A DNA stretch of 64,000 nt from Thermoplasmata archaeon (lineage in GTDB: Archaea > Thermoplasmatota > Thermoplasmata > Lutacidiplasmatales > UBA184): the NCBI GenBank assembly GCA_022750335.1, contig JAKIVX010000007.1:1-64000 (forward strand), written 5' to 3'. The notes beneath the pieces are model-generated. The model was not told the DNA's origin. It did no database searches and saw nothing but the letters and a program-made list of their open reading frames with translations. Each line of letters begins with the position of its first letter. Within the stretch, counting starts at the first letter, position 1. Shown piece by piece: positions 28,495-38,670 of the stretch. Position numbers and translations under genes: made by a program.

Positions 28495-29238
28495 ATGTGG
28501 AAAGTTCGGGAGACGGGTCCGGCCCCGATCGTTCCGACCGACATCGGGACCGACCCGGCGATCGCGACCTCCTGGGAGGCCGAGTACCGAAACGGACGGT
28601 ACGTCGACGACCCTCCGCTCCCATTCGTCGAGGAGATCGTCGCGGCGGCCCGCAGGCACGGTATGGCCGACTCAGGTGGTCTGTACCTGGGGTGCGGGAA
28701 CGGACGGAACTACCTCCCGCTGGTCGCGTGCGGGTTGGACCTGTTCGGACTGGACGTGGCCCCGACCGCCATCGCCCAGCTCCAGCAGCGCGCCCCCGAA
28801 CGCGCCTCTCGGCTGGTCTGTGGGGACCTCTCGGCGCTGCCGACGGGAGCCCAGTATCCGATCGTGGTCGCGATCCAGGTGCTGCAGCATGGGGACGAGA
28901 CCACGGCGCACCGGGAAGTCCGCCGGACGGCGGCGCGGGTCGCCCCCGGCGGCTTGTTCTGTGTGCGGGTCAACGCTACCGGTACTGAGCTCGAGTACGC
29001 GCACTCGATCGTCGAGCGCGGGGACGACGGGCGGTTCACGGTGCGCTACCGGGCCGGGCCGAAACGGGGGCTCCTCATCCACTTCTTCAGCGCCTCCGAA
29101 CTGTCTCGCCTCCCCGGGGAGGAGTTCACCCTGGTCGCGCCGCTCCGCCGGTCGGACACGCGTCGACCCCCTCCGCGACGCGGGTCGTGGTGCCAGTGGG
29201 AAGGGATCTGGCTCCGAACCCGCGGCCCCGTGGCGTGA
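28495..29238 (+). CDS. class I SAM-dependent methyltransferase
   Basis: GLYLGCGNGRNYLPLVACGLDLFGLDVAPTAI. Confidence 0.8.
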   Translation: MWKVRETGPAPIVPTDIGTDPAIATSWEAEYRNGRYVDDPPLPFVEEIVAAARRHGMADSGGLYLGCGNGRNYLPLVACGLDLFGLDVAPTAIAQLQQRAPERASRLVCGDLSALPTGAQYPIVVAIQVLQHGDETTAHREVRRTAARVAPGGLFCVRVNATGTELEYAHSIVERGDDGRFTVRYRAGPKRGLLIHFFSASELSRLPGEEFTLVAPLRRSDTRRPPPRRGSWCQWEGIWLRTRGPVA

Positions 29239-29274
29239 ACGGTCCCTCGGGGGGCACTTCGCGCGGTGCCGGGT

Positions 29275-29832
29275 CTATCCGAGCCAGTTCCAGAAGTCGT
29301 CCCGCCAGTAGTCCACGTCCTCGTGGACATGCCGGAGCGGGACCGGTTTCAGGCCCTCCTCCGCCGCTCGGGCGAACTGGGTCCGCAGGGCCTCGACCGA
29401 CAGGGCGGAGAGGGTGTTGAGGATCCCACCCAGGTCGCTCTTGATCCCGAGGTCCAGCACCCGGTCCGGATGCCGGATCACCAAGCGAAAGTGATGACTG
29501 TTCCCGAAGTCGACCCGGACCACCTGCCACGCCAACGTCTCACCGCGTTCCTTCTGGAGCAGGAATGCCGCGAGGTTGCAGATCGCTTCGGCGACGAAAT
29601 TCTCGTCGGGCATTCCGGGGGTGAGGTGCACCCCGACCTCGATTCCGCGGTGCGTTCCCCACCGACGCCGCCCGAGCAGAAGATTCCTCCGGGTCGCCCG
29701 GCCCGGGGGAACAGACCCCGAGGGCCCGGTGAGCTCCCTCTCCAATCGGTTACGGGGCCGCGCCGACCCATATGTACGATGGACCGGCCTCTCGAGTTCA
29801 AGGGGGAGAAAGATGCCGAGCCTGTACCTCAC
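29275..29832 (-). CDS. hypothetical protein
   Basis: ORF with a plausible soluble C-terminal half; N-terminal extension doubtful. Confidence 0.4.
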   Translation of the reverse strand: MRYRLGIFLPLELERPVHRTYGSARPRNRLERELTGPSGSVPPGRATRRNLLLGRRRWGTHRGIEVGVHLTPGMPDENFVAEAICNLAAFLLQKERGETLAWQVVRVDFGNSHHFRLVIRHPDRVLDLGIKSDLGGILNTLSALSVEALRTQFARAAEEGLKPVPLRHVHEDVDYWRDDFWNWLG

Positions 29833-30127
29833 GTGTCACCAGTGCCACCAAGAGTTCGTGACGCCCATCGCCGTCACGGAGGCGGGACTGCACGACGTGC
29901 TCATCACCGGTATGGTCCACCTCTGCCCGCACTGCGGGCACCCGGACCAGTACTTCACGCAGGACTACCATGTCCCGGCAGCCCTCGTCGACCAGCTGAA
30001 GCCACCGGACTCGCCGCTGTCCACCGATCACGCCGCTGCAGAGCACGTCAGCACCGAAGTGGCAGCGTCCAAACTCGCGGGGTACTCGGTCGTGACGGAC
30101 CCGGAGCGACGAAAGCCCCCGGCGTAG
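29813..30127 (+). CDS. zinc-ribbon protein (two CxxC pairs)
   Basis: MPSLYLTCHQCHQEFVTP...HLCPHCGHPDQYF. Confidence 0.6.
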   Translation: MPSLYLTCHQCHQEFVTPIAVTEAGLHDVLITGMVHLCPHCGHPDQYFTQDYHVPAALVDQLKPPDSPLSTDHAAAEHVSTEVAASKLAGYSVVTDPERRKPPA

Positions 30128-30326
30128 GGCGCCGGGACGTTGGCTGACCGGAGCGGGGAGTGCCAGGGACGCCGTTGCGTTTCTCGGCCAGGGGCCCGTC
30201 CTCGAGGGGACCCTCGCGGCGGCTGGAGCGGTCTTTCTGGCCGACGTCGCGCTCGCCGGGGAAGCTCCCCGGGGGGGAGCCACGCGATTCGTCCTCGACC
30301 TGCTCTCTCTACCGCTCGGGGCTCTC

Positions 30327-30695
30327 GTGCTGGTGGAATCGGTACTGCTGTGGCACGTGCTGCCCGTGCTGGCGCTCGGGATCGCGCTGGTCGTGGGGGT
30401 CGTGCTCGTGGGACGGTCGCTTCGGGAGGTCCCCTGGACCGGGATGCTCGCGCTCGCCGCGATCGTGGGGTACTCGGTCGAACGGGCCTACCCCACCCTC
30501 CCGTACTACGACGTGCTCGGGGCCGCGGCGGTCGTGTTCGTCCTCGCGTACGCTGTCCTCTTCGTGATCGAGCTCCCGTTCCGTCTCGCGGGCCGGGTCT
30601 CGGTGCCGCGTCCCCTCCTCCTCGTCGCGGCGCTCGGGTCGTTCGTCGGCGCGGCTCTCGTGGCCCTCTCCGAGACGGGGGTCGTGTCCTTGTAG
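30327..30695 (+). CDS. membrane protein (start probably further upstream)
   Basis: Hydrophobic ORF; the open frame continues upstream without a clear start. Confidence 0.5.
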   Translation: MLVESVLLWHVLPVLALGIALVVGVVLVGRSLREVPWTGMLALAAIVGYSVERAYPTLPYYDVLGAAAVVFVLAYAVLFVIELPFRLAGRVSVPRPLLLVAALGSFVGAALVALSETGVVSL

Positions 30696-30717
30696 GGGCG
30701 CGCCCCCACCCCGGCCG

Positions 30718-30927
30718 TTACCGACGAGAGGGGGCAGGTCGCTTGGCCCGGGGGCGGCGGGAAAGTCGTCCTCCCAACCGTCCGCCCCCCGTCCGTTCAT
30801 TGACGGTCGCCCACGCAATCTGGGCGGCCTTCCGGCGCGCGGTGCCCCGACGCTCGTACCCTTGCTCGATATGTCGGGCCTGACGTCGTTGTTTCTCGGT
30901 GTAATTCGCTTTGCTCCCTCGCGCCAT
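30718..30927 (-). CDS. small basic protein of the type often annotated 'plasmid stabilization protein'
   Basis: MARGSKANYTEKQRRQARHIEQGYERRGTARRKAAQIAWATVNERTGGG. Confidence 0.7.
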   Translation of the reverse strand: MARGSKANYTEKQRRQARHIEQGYERRGTARRKAAQIAWATVNERTGGGRLGGRLSRRPRAKRPAPSRR

Positions 30928-30953
30928 CGGTTTCCCAGCGGACCTTAGTTCCC

Positions 30954-31373
30954 TCAGTCAAAGTGGTTGGAGACGGCGACGAGGTAGACCAGGAGCGCCG
31001 CCACGACGAGCAGCGCCACCCAGGACTGAGCCACCAGTTCGACCGCGCCGTAGAAAAGGAGGACGATGACGGCGAGGGCGAGCGCCCACAGTTCCTGGTC
31101 CCACAGACCCGACGCGACGGCGAGGATCACCGCGCCGATCAGGACCAGGATGAGTCCAGCGATAGTCCCTCCCGTTCCGAATACGCTGAGCGAGCCCGAC
31201 CCTACGACCAGGCTGGTGCCAAAGACGAGCAGCACCAAGCCCCCGACTAGGACGAAGAAGCCGAAGATTCCGATCAGGAGGGCGAGGATGGCCACCCCGA
31301 GGGGAAGGTTTCCGATGTTGGCGTAGCCCGACCCGCTGATGTTGGTGGTCGTGGTGGTGGTCGTCATCGCGAC
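30954..31373 (-). CDS. small multi-TM membrane protein
   Basis: Four hydrophobic segments after MTTTTTTTNISGSGY. Confidence 0.65.
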   Translation of the reverse strand, partial: VAMTTTTTTTNISGSGYANIGNLPLGVAILALLIGIFGFFVLVGGLVLLVFGTSLVVGSGSLSVFGTGGTIAGLILVLIGAVILAVASGLWDQELWALALAVIVLLFYGAVELVAQSWVALLVVAALLVYLVAVSNHFD

Positions 31374-31506
31374 GAGGTTCGCTCCGGCCATTATCAGGCC
31401 GAAGGAGAGGACGTAACCGTACGGTGGTCGTCGCGGGGGCCGGACCTCCCTCGGTCGACGGTCGATCGACCCGCCGAGGGCTACCGGTGGCCCGCCCCCA
31501 GGTCGT

Positions 31507-31773
31507 TCACGCGATCGCCCGCTCGCGTGGCAGCGGGGAGGGCCGGCGAAGCCGGCCCAGCTGCGGGTGGGGTTGGAGGTTGTGTGCGGCGAGCGCCTGC
31601 GGGGAGGCGAACCGTCGGCCGCACAGGGCGCACAGCAGCCCGGGGGTGTGCGCCTCCGGATTCATCTCGAGGTCGGCTGACGCGGCGGCGTCCTTGTGGC
31701 GGGCACGCCGATGCGCCACCAACTCGCTCGGAGTGGCGAACGGGGCACCGCAGATCGTGCACGTTTCGCTCAT
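31507..31773 (-). CDS. small protein with two C2H2 zinc fingers
   Basis: CTICGAPFATPSELVAHRRARH and CALCGRRFASPQALAAHNLQPH. Confidence 0.8.
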   Translation of the reverse strand: MSETCTICGAPFATPSELVAHRRARHKDAAASADLEMNPEAHTPGLLCALCGRRFASPQALAAHNLQPHPQLGRLRRPSPLPRERAIA

Positions 31774-31888
31774 GGTCACTCGTCCATCCGACGCGGGGTT
31801 CAAGAGACGGGCGGGTAGGACGTTCTGCTCTGGTTAGTCGCCGTCCGGATCCCGATTCCGCGAGCGGACCAACCCTGTTGCGGCTCCG

Positions 31889-32926
31889 TCAGATCCGAGT
31901 GATCGGGTTGGCCGCCGGAGACCCCGGCGGTGGACCGGGCGGGGCGGAGGCCGTGCCGAGCGGGACCGTCGCGGGGGCCGTCGGGGCGGACGTACCGGGG
32001 GGGACGTGGGCCGCCACGACCTGCATGATCCGCAGGTAGAGCGCGCTGCGGGGAGGTTCCTCCCGATTGCCGGCACAGAGGGCGTCGATCGAGATGACGT
32101 AGGACGCGAGGGTCGCCTGGTTGATGTAGACCCGGACCGACTTTTTGCCGACCACCCAGGCGTCCTGCGCCACGGCGTCGAGGACGGCGGCCAGCAGGCG
32201 TTCGGGCTCGACGGAGGGAGGCACTTCGTACTTGACCCGCACCCACCGCTCGGACAGATTGTGGTCGATCACGGCCCCCAGGATGACGATGCTGTTCGGG
32301 AACAGCGCGATCGGTCCCTCGTCCAGGCGGATCGCGGTGTACATGAGTCCGATGTCCTGGACGGTGCCGGTGAACCCGGGGATCAGCAGGTCCTGGGAGT
32401 AGAACTTGGGCGGATAGGAGGGCATCAGCACGCTGTACTGCGAGGTCGTGAGGGTGAGCCGGTCTCCCGGCTCGAACGGCCGGACGAGCACGAGCACCAC
32501 CCCGGCGACCAGGTTCGCGAGCGCCGTCTGGCTCGCGAGGCCGACGACGAGCCCGGTAAACGTCCCCCCGGCGAGGAGGGCGTATCCGTTCACGCCGACC
32601 GCGGAGAGGGCCACGATCGCGAGCAGCGGATAGGCGATGATGCGGTAGATGTCCCCGACCAATCCGGCGTGCCGCCGTCCGCTGAATCGTTCCGAAACCC
32701 CCTGGAGGATGCGGCCGACCAGGAGGACGCTCGCCACGCCCAGCGTGAGGATGAGCCCGACGCGAACGTATCCGAGCTCGTCCGACGGGAGCCGGCCGTA
32801 CTGACCGACGAGATCGAACAGCAGTACGCCGGCGACCGCGAGGAACGTGACGATCGCCGCGGCCAGCGCGGTCGACCACCAGGTCCGTACCCGGTGTGTG
32901 TTTTCGGACGCTTCTTCGTGCAACAT
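31889..32926 (-). CDS. MscS-family mechanosensitive ion channel
   Basis: ALANLVAGVVLVLVRPFEPGDRLTL, GTVQDIGLMYTAIRLDEGPIALFPNSIVILGAVIDH. Confidence 0.85.
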   Translation of the reverse strand: MLHEEASENTHRVRTWWSTALAAAIVTFLAVAGVLLFDLVGQYGRLPSDELGYVRVGLILTLGVASVLLVGRILQGVSERFSGRRHAGLVGDIYRIIAYPLLAIVALSAVGVNGYALLAGGTFTGLVVGLASQTALANLVAGVVLVLVRPFEPGDRLTLTTSQYSVLMPSYPPKFYSQDLLIPGFTGTVQDIGLMYTAIRLDEGPIALFPNSIVILGAVIDHNLSERWVRVKYEVPPSVEPERLLAAVLDAVAQDAWVVGKKSVRVYINQATLASYVISIDALCAGNREEPPRSALYLRIMQVVAAHVPPGTSAPTAPATVPLGTASAPPGPPPGSPAANPITRI

Positions 32927-33052
32927 TTTCCGTGAACCGTGGGGGATCGGGAGGCGCGAGGGGGCTGCGACGGAGCGCCAAGAGCGACGCCCGGGGGAGC
33001 CCCGGCCACATCGTCCCGGACACCCCTCGACCCGGCGTGCCGGCGGGGGCCG

Positions 33053-33250
33053 CTACACCGATCGCGAGAGCGCTACGAGGACGACTCCCACCACGAGCAG
33101 GAACAGGCAGTAGACGACTCCGAACCCCGCCAGCAGGTCGAGGGCGGCGAACAGCAGCACGACGACCCCGACGAGGAGGAGGACGATGCCTACGACCGAC
33201 CGGGCCACTCCGAGTGCGCTCATCCGCGCTCCTGTACGCCCTTCCCGCAC
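33053..33250 (-). CDS. small membrane protein (two TM)
   Basis: Hydrophobic 56-65 aa ORF. Confidence 0.55.
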   Translation of the reverse strand: MREGRTGARMSALGVARSVVGIVLLLVGVVVLLFAALDLLAGFGVVYCLFLLVVGVVLVALSRSV

Positions 33251-33377
33251 CCCCTCTCGTGCGTCAGGGGTGCGCCGTTCCTACTCCGTGCGACCGGGGA
33301 CATCGGCGGGTGGCGATTCGCGACCCCGCATCCCTCGAGAGAACACCACATTGACCGTTCCTCCCCTGCGGATCTGC

Positions 33378-33551
33378 CTAAGGTGTGGTAATGACGACGG
33401 AGCCCCGGGACCCCGGCCCGAACGCATACCAGAATAGCAGCCCGGCCAGGAGCAGGACCAGGAGCCCGAGCGGTCCGATGACCACCAGGAACAGTAACGC
33501 AATCAGGACCAAGACCACCGCGCCGAACAGGCTGATCGTGTGGACGCCCAT
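33378..33551 (-). CDS. small membrane protein (about 57 aa)
   Basis: Manual translation MGVHTISLFGAVVLVLIALLFLVVIGPLGLLVLLLAGLLFWYAFGPGSRGSVVITTP; not in ORF track; endpoints +/- 1 codon. Confidence 0.5.
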   Translation of the reverse strand: MGVHTISLFGAVVLVLIALLFLVVIGPLGLLVLLLAGLLFWYAFGPGSRGSVVITTP

Positions 33552-33678
33552 CGTAACACACCCTCAGAGTTCCCACGGCCCGGACGGGTAGATAGGGGGG
33601 CAGGGTACGGCCTAATCGTTCGGTTACTGGATCCGGTCGGCGGCGGTCCGTCGAACACACCCTCGGTGGAAGGTGGGT

Positions 33679-34314
33679 CTACGAGCGGCCGCGCCCGCGC
33701 CCCAGGGAAGGGGTTGGTCCGACCGGACCCCGGCCCGGTCCAAAGTGATCGACGCCCCGACTAGTCGGCGTTCGAGCCGGCGCTGGCCCCCGGTCGCCGG
33801 TCCGTGGTCCTCCGGTACCGCTCCCCGGCGGGCGGTTCGACCCCTGGGTCGTCCGCGTCCGAGAATCGGGGCCCACCGGGTCGGTCCGACCCCCGGCCCC
33901 TCCGATCGGAGTTCGAGGGACCGGGAGCCTCCTCAGCCGACCCCGCCGGACGTGCCTCGGGGAGGGCGGGATCCGCTCGGGGGGAGGTTGGCGGTGGGGC
34001 CTCGGACCCTCCCCCCCCCGGCTCTCGGCGGACGGGTCTCCGGCCTCCATCGGGTCCCGTCGGGCGCGCCACTCCCCCGCCTCGCTCATAGGCCCCGGTC
34101 CCGGCCCGGTCTCGTTCCGAGCCTCACTCGACCTCCAGGCGGGAGGTTCCGACCGACGTTCCTCCTCGCGGGCGGCGGGACCGGAAATGCGGTGGTGCGC
34201 CACGGCTTGGTGCTCGACCAAGGCGTTCTCGGTGGGGAACGTCGCTCCGCACTCCGCGCACAGTTGTGCTTCGCTCGTCGATGTCTCGCTCAGGCTCTCT
34301 CCCGTTTCGTCCAT
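33679..34314 (-). CDS. C2H2 zinc-finger protein with low-complexity C-terminus
   Basis: CAECGATFPTENALVEHQAVAHH near N-terminus; the remaining frame is low complexity and may be an overextension. Confidence 0.45.
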   Translation of the reverse strand: MDETGESLSETSTSEAQLCAECGATFPTENALVEHQAVAHHRISGPAAREEERRSEPPAWRSSEARNETGPGPGPMSEAGEWRARRDPMEAGDPSAESRGGEGPRPHRQPPPERIPPSPRHVRRGRLRRLPVPRTPIGGAGGRTDPVGPDSRTRTTQGSNRPPGSGTGGPRTGDRGPAPARTPTSRGVDHFGPGRGPVGPTPSLGRGRGRS

Positions 34315-34692
34315 GTTTCTTTCCTCCCGCCGACGTGGCGTGGGATAGAGGTCGGATGCCCCCCGAGTCCCGGCGGGGTGAAGTCACCGCCGGGCCAGTT
34401 CCGGGGGCGCGCGACGTCCAGCACAGGAGCGTCCGGTCGAAAGGGGAGTCGGACGTTGACCTGTGGGGGTTCTGGACGTGCGTTCATTGCGGTCCGACCT
34501 CAGCGAACGAACCGGTTTTCGATTCATAACCCACCCCTGAGCACGGGGGAAGGGCGTTACCGTTCGGAGAGGGCCGGACTGATGCTCGAAGGGCGCGAGG
34601 GCCGTGCCGCACCGGGAAGGGAGGAGGATTACGTCGGGCAGGTAGGTCGGGGGCCGCTGGCTATATCGCCCCTCGAACGGTAGGTCGACTCG

Positions 34693-35226
34693 ATGCCTTC
34701 CGGACGGAGCGCCCGCGCGAAGCCCTCGGCTCCCCCTCCCTCCGCGTCCCCGCTCCCGGCGGAGGCTCCGTGGGGCGAGATCGACCAAGCCTTTCGGGAG
34801 TTCCGGGAGTCCGCGGTGCGACTGGTCGAACGGGTCAACGACCTCCTCGCGCCCCACGCACCCCGCGGATCCCCCGCACCGAAGGACATCCGGCTCGTCC
34901 GAGCCGTCTTCGGGAAGTGGTCGACCGAAGTGTTGGTCGCCCTGCACTCGGCCCCGTCCGTCGGGTTCGAAGAGTTGCGGCGGTCCCTTCCTGGAATTAG
35001 CCCGAGGGTGCTCTCGCTCAAGTTGAAAGGACTCGAGCAGCATGGCATGGTCCGCCGCGAGATTCTCGACTCTCGGCCCCCCCGCGTCCGGTACACACTC
35101 ACGGAGCGCGGATGGACCGTGGCGTGGCTCTCCGATCCCGTCCTCCTGTTCCTCGAACAGTCCGAGGCGCGGGAAGCGGCGCCGCCGGTCGGCGCAGCCC
35201 CTTCCCCGGCCCAGTCGCCTCGATAA
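34693..35226 (+). CDS. HxlR-family winged-helix regulator
   Basis: LVRAVFGKWSTEVLVALHSAPSVGFEELRRSLPGISPRVLSLKLKGLEQHGMVRRE. Confidence 0.8.
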   Translation: MPSGRSARAKPSAPPPSASPLPAEAPWGEIDQAFREFRESAVRLVERVNDLLAPHAPRGSPAPKDIRLVRAVFGKWSTEVLVALHSAPSVGFEELRRSLPGISPRVLSLKLKGLEQHGMVRREILDSRPPRVRYTLTERGWTVAWLSDPVLLFLEQSEAREAAPPVGAAPSPAQSPR

Positions 35227-35376
35227 CGAGCGGGTCGAAGGCTCTGCGCCCGGCATCCTCCGTGGCCGTGGGCGTATCCATACGATGAGGTCCTAACCGG
35301 GCCGAATCGACGGGATTAAAGCAGGCCGGTTGATGGTATCGTCTACGGGTACGGACGCTCGTCGCGATAGCCCCGA

Positions 35377-36984
35377 GTGAATCCCGCCCGCTGGATGCAG
35401 GCGATGGGAGCACCGCCCGGAGGACCGGCCGACTCAGACCAGGCTTCATTCCTCTCGAGCATCCTGGACGCATCGACCGAATACTCGATCGTTGCGACCG
35501 GGCTCGACGGCAGCTTCCTCATCTGGAACGAGGGGGCCCACCGCATCTACGGGTATGAGCGGGCGGAAGTCCTTGGTCGGAATATCCGGATGCTCCACCC
35601 GGTCGCCGACGTCGCGGCCGGAAAGGTCGACGAGATCTTCGCGAGCGCCCTCGCGAACGGGCAGTGGGAAGGGGTCGTCCCACGGGTACGGAAGGGCGGC
35701 TTGGCGTTCCCGACCCGCATCGTGCTCACCGTGCGCAAGGATGCAGCCCAGCGCCCGATTGGGTTCGTGAGCATTTCGAAGGACATCTCCGACGAGCTGC
35801 AACTCAACGAGCGGCTGCTCGCCTCCGAGCAGTACAACCGGATCCTCATCGAGTCGACCATTGACGGGCTGTTCACGACCGACCGGAACGGGCGGATCTT
35901 GGACGTGAACCGCCAGATGGAGCGGGTCACGGGAGCACCCCGGCACACGCTGATCGGGCGTCCCTTCCGGGAGTACGTCGTCCCCGCGAGCGACGCCGAC
36001 CGGGCGATCCATCAGGTGTTGCAGGACGGCCACGCCACCGATCTCGAGCTGTCGGTCCGCGGGGTCGATGGGACCGTGCGGGACTACGCGTTCAACGCGA
36101 GCACGCTCGAGGCGGAATCCGAATCCGAGCGGGGGATCGTGGCCACCATCCGCGACATCACCGATCAGAAGCACCTCCGGGAGATGCTCGAGGGACGGAA
36201 CCGCGAGCTCCAGGTGCAGAACGAGCGGGTCGTCGAGGCGAACCGGCTCAAGAGCGAATTCCTCGCCAGCATGTCGCACGAACTCCGCACACCGCTCAAC
36301 AGCATCATCGGGTTCTCGGACTTCCTCCTCACGTCCGAGGAACGGCCGCTCGCGCCGGACGAGCGGGAGTACCTCACCGACATCCTGAACAGCGGCAACC
36401 ACCTCCTTCACCTCATCAACGACATCCTCGATCTCGCCAAGGTCGAGTCGGGCAAGCTCGAACTCTCGCCCATGCCGGTCCTGATCCGAGAGGCCGTGGA
36501 CGAAGTCTGCTCCAACCTCCGGCCCCAGCTCATGGAACGCCAACTCGACCTGCACGCCGAGGTCGATCCGGCGATCGTGCGGGTCGTCCTCGACCCGGTG
36601 CGGTTCAAGCAGATCCTCTACAACCTCCTGTCGAACGCCGTCAAGTTCACGCCCCCAGGAGGCCGGGTCGAGGTGATCGTGTCGTTGAGCTCGAGCGGCC
36701 GGTTTTCCCTCCGCGTCCGGGACACCGGGATCGGGATTCCCGAGAGCGAGCTCGGGCGGATCTTCCGCGAGTTCGAACAACTGGACAGTGGCCCCGGACG
36801 CCGGTACTCGGGCACCGGCCTCGGGCTCCCCCTCACGCAAAAGCTGGTCGACCTGATGGGCGGGTCGATCTCGGTGAAGAGCGCGGTCGGAGAGGGATCC
36901 ACCTTCATCGTCCGGCTGCCGCTCGTGCCCGCTCCGGCTCCCCTGCCCCCGATCGATGCCCCGAACGAAGGATTGAGGGCGTGA
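35377..36984 (+). CDS. PAS-PAS sensor histidine kinase
   Basis: Two PAS segments, H-box FLASMSHELRTPLNSIIGFSDFLL, DTGIGIPESELGRIF, GTGLGLPLTQKLVDLMGG. Confidence 0.95.
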   Translation: MNPARWMQAMGAPPGGPADSDQASFLSSILDASTEYSIVATGLDGSFLIWNEGAHRIYGYERAEVLGRNIRMLHPVADVAAGKVDEIFASALANGQWEGVVPRVRKGGLAFPTRIVLTVRKDAAQRPIGFVSISKDISDELQLNERLLASEQYNRILIESTIDGLFTTDRNGRILDVNRQMERVTGAPRHTLIGRPFREYVVPASDADRAIHQVLQDGHATDLELSVRGVDGTVRDYAFNASTLEAESESERGIVATIRDITDQKHLREMLEGRNRELQVQNERVVEANRLKSEFLASMSHELRTPLNSIIGFSDFLLTSEERPLAPDEREYLTDILNSGNHLLHLINDILDLAKVESGKLELSPMPVLIREAVDEVCSNLRPQLMERQLDLHAEVDPAIVRVVLDPVRFKQILYNLLSNAVKFTPPGGRVEVIVSLSSSGRFSLRVRDTGIGIPESELGRIFREFEQLDSGPGRRYSGTGLGLPLTQKLVDLMGGSISVKSAVGEGSTFIVRLPLVPAPAPLPPIDAPNEGLRA

Positions 36985-37433
36985 TGGCGCGCGTACTGGT
37001 CGTCGAGGACAACCCGCAGAACCTCAAGCTGTCGACCGTCATCCTCACGGCGGCCGGCCATTCGGTCGTCGGCGCCCGATCGGCCGAGGAGGTCGAGGCC
37101 GCGCTCGCCCAACGACTCCCGGACCTCATCCTCATGGACATCGCCCTCCCCGGGAAGGACGGTTACACGCTGACCCGGGAGCTGCGCGCGCGACCCCCGA
37201 CCGCCCGGCTCCCGATTCTGGCGGTCTCGTCGTTCGCCATGCCGGGGGATGCGGAACGGGCGCTGGCCGCCGGGTGCTCGGCCTACCTCACGAAGCCGAT
37301 CCGCCGGGCGATCCTGCTCCAGCAGGTGGACGCGCTGCTCGGGCCGTCGGGAACGACCGTCCCCACCGCGAACGCCGTTCCGACGACTCCCGGGCCGCCC
37401 ACCTCTCCGCGTCCGCCGGAGGGGATCGCATGA
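36981..37433 (+). CDS. response regulator, receiver domain only
   Basis: ARVLVVEDNPQNLKL...LILMDIALPGKDGYTL...YLTKPI; ATGA overlap with kinase. Confidence 0.92.
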   Translation: MMARVLVVEDNPQNLKLSTVILTAAGHSVVGARSAEEVEAALAQRLPDLILMDIALPGKDGYTLTRELRARPPTARLPILAVSSFAMPGDAERALAAGCSAYLTKPIRRAILLQQVDALLGPSGTTVPTANAVPTTPGPPTSPRPPEGIA

Positions 37434-37906
37434 CCCCGCCGACGGCGAGCCCCGGCGCGACCGCGGGACGGATCCTCGTGGTCGAGGACTCCCCGTCGGC
37501 CCAGCGGCTGCTCCAGGAGGTCCTCCTCCGGCTCGGCGCCGAGCTCGCGAACATTCGGATCACCGGGACCGTCCTCGAGGCGCTCACCACCTTCACCCAA
37601 TGGAGGCCGTCGGTGGTGTTCATCGATGTGGAGCTCGGTCGCGGGGTCCCGTCCGACCCCCTCGGGGCGTCGAATTCCCCGTCTCCGCAGGATCCCAAGG
37701 ACGGAGCGGAGTTGGCGGCCCTGTTCCTGGCACGGAACCCGGCCCTGAAGGTCGTCATCTGTTCCGCGACCGACCCGTCCGACCGCCGCGTGGCGAGACT
37801 CCTGGAGGGAGGACGGGTCGCCTACATCGCCAAGCCGCTGCTCGCCTCCAAGGTCGAGGAGACGCTCGGCCGCATCGGGCCGATCGCAGCGCACCGAACG
37901 GCCTGA
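37430..37906 (+). CDS. second response regulator, receiver domain only
   Basis: RILVVEDSPSAQRLL...VVFIDVELGRG...YIAKPL; ATGA overlap. Confidence 0.85.
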   Translation: MTPPTASPGATAGRILVVEDSPSAQRLLQEVLLRLGAELANIRITGTVLEALTTFTQWRPSVVFIDVELGRGVPSDPLGASNSPSPQDPKDGAELAALFLARNPALKVVICSATDPSDRRVARLLEGGRVAYIAKPLLASKVEETLGRIGPIAAHRTA

Positions 37907-37940
37907 TGGGGGCCGACGGCCGGGCCGTGGGCGGCGGCTC

Positions 37941-38384
37941 CTACTTCGGACCCCCGGAGACGCGGCGGACCGCCCGTCGCGTCGCGGACCGGATCCGGCC
38001 TTCGGCCCTCCGCCCCGTGCGCGCCACGTGCTGTCCGACCGATCGACCGCGCGACCGGACCCGTCGGACGGCCGCCCGCCCCTGGTCCATTTCGTGCTCG
38101 GCCATTCCCTTCGCCGCCCGGTATGCCCGGACGGCGGGCGTTCGGGCCGCCGCACCGATACGCCGCGTCACCGACCGCGAGGCGGTGGCGACCTCGTCAC
38201 CGAACTGGTGGACCCGCTGCGAGGCGGTTCGCCCCGCGAAGTGGGGCGCCTCCGCTCCGCCGGGGATCCAGTCGATCGGGAACCAATCGACCGGTTCAAC
38301 GAGCGCGTTCGGCATGACCGCTCCGCAGCTGGGACACTGCGGCGCTTCGGCGGGCACCTCGGCGAGACATACGGGACACTTCAT
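37941..38384 (-). CDS. zinc-ribbon protein with basic C-terminus
   Basis: MKCPVCLAEVPAEAPQCPSCGAVMP. Confidence 0.65.
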   Translation of the reverse strand: MKCPVCLAEVPAEAPQCPSCGAVMPNALVEPVDWFPIDWIPGGAEAPHFAGRTASQRVHQFGDEVATASRSVTRRIGAAARTPAVRAYRAAKGMAEHEMDQGRAAVRRVRSRGRSVGQHVARTGRRAEGRIRSATRRAVRRVSGGPK

Positions 38385-38670
38385 CGCGTTCACCTTCCAC
38401 GGCTCCGCGGATTCAATCCCAGACCCGGCGTATAAGGGCCGGAGCACGGCCCGTGAGAAACTGGATAGCACCTCGCCCAACCGTAACGGACCGCGTCCCT
38501 CGGGTGCGGGGGGGACGCTCCCCGCCGGGCGCCAACGGAGGCGCCCGATCCTCCGAACGGGGGGTCCGCCCGGCCCCGGGACGGAATCCCGGCGGCAGCG
38601 GGGCCTTCGTGCTTCGAAGGTGCTATCCCCCCCCGGACCGTCCAAATCGTTGTTTCCGGGGGACACGAGG

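Noticed and set aside
37249-38670. Apparent fusion of extra N-terminal sequence to the GT4 gene (934-aa ORF)
   Set aside because: Upstream part is out of frame through both receiver genes and antisense to the Zn-ribbon gene; GT4 begins at ATG 38671.
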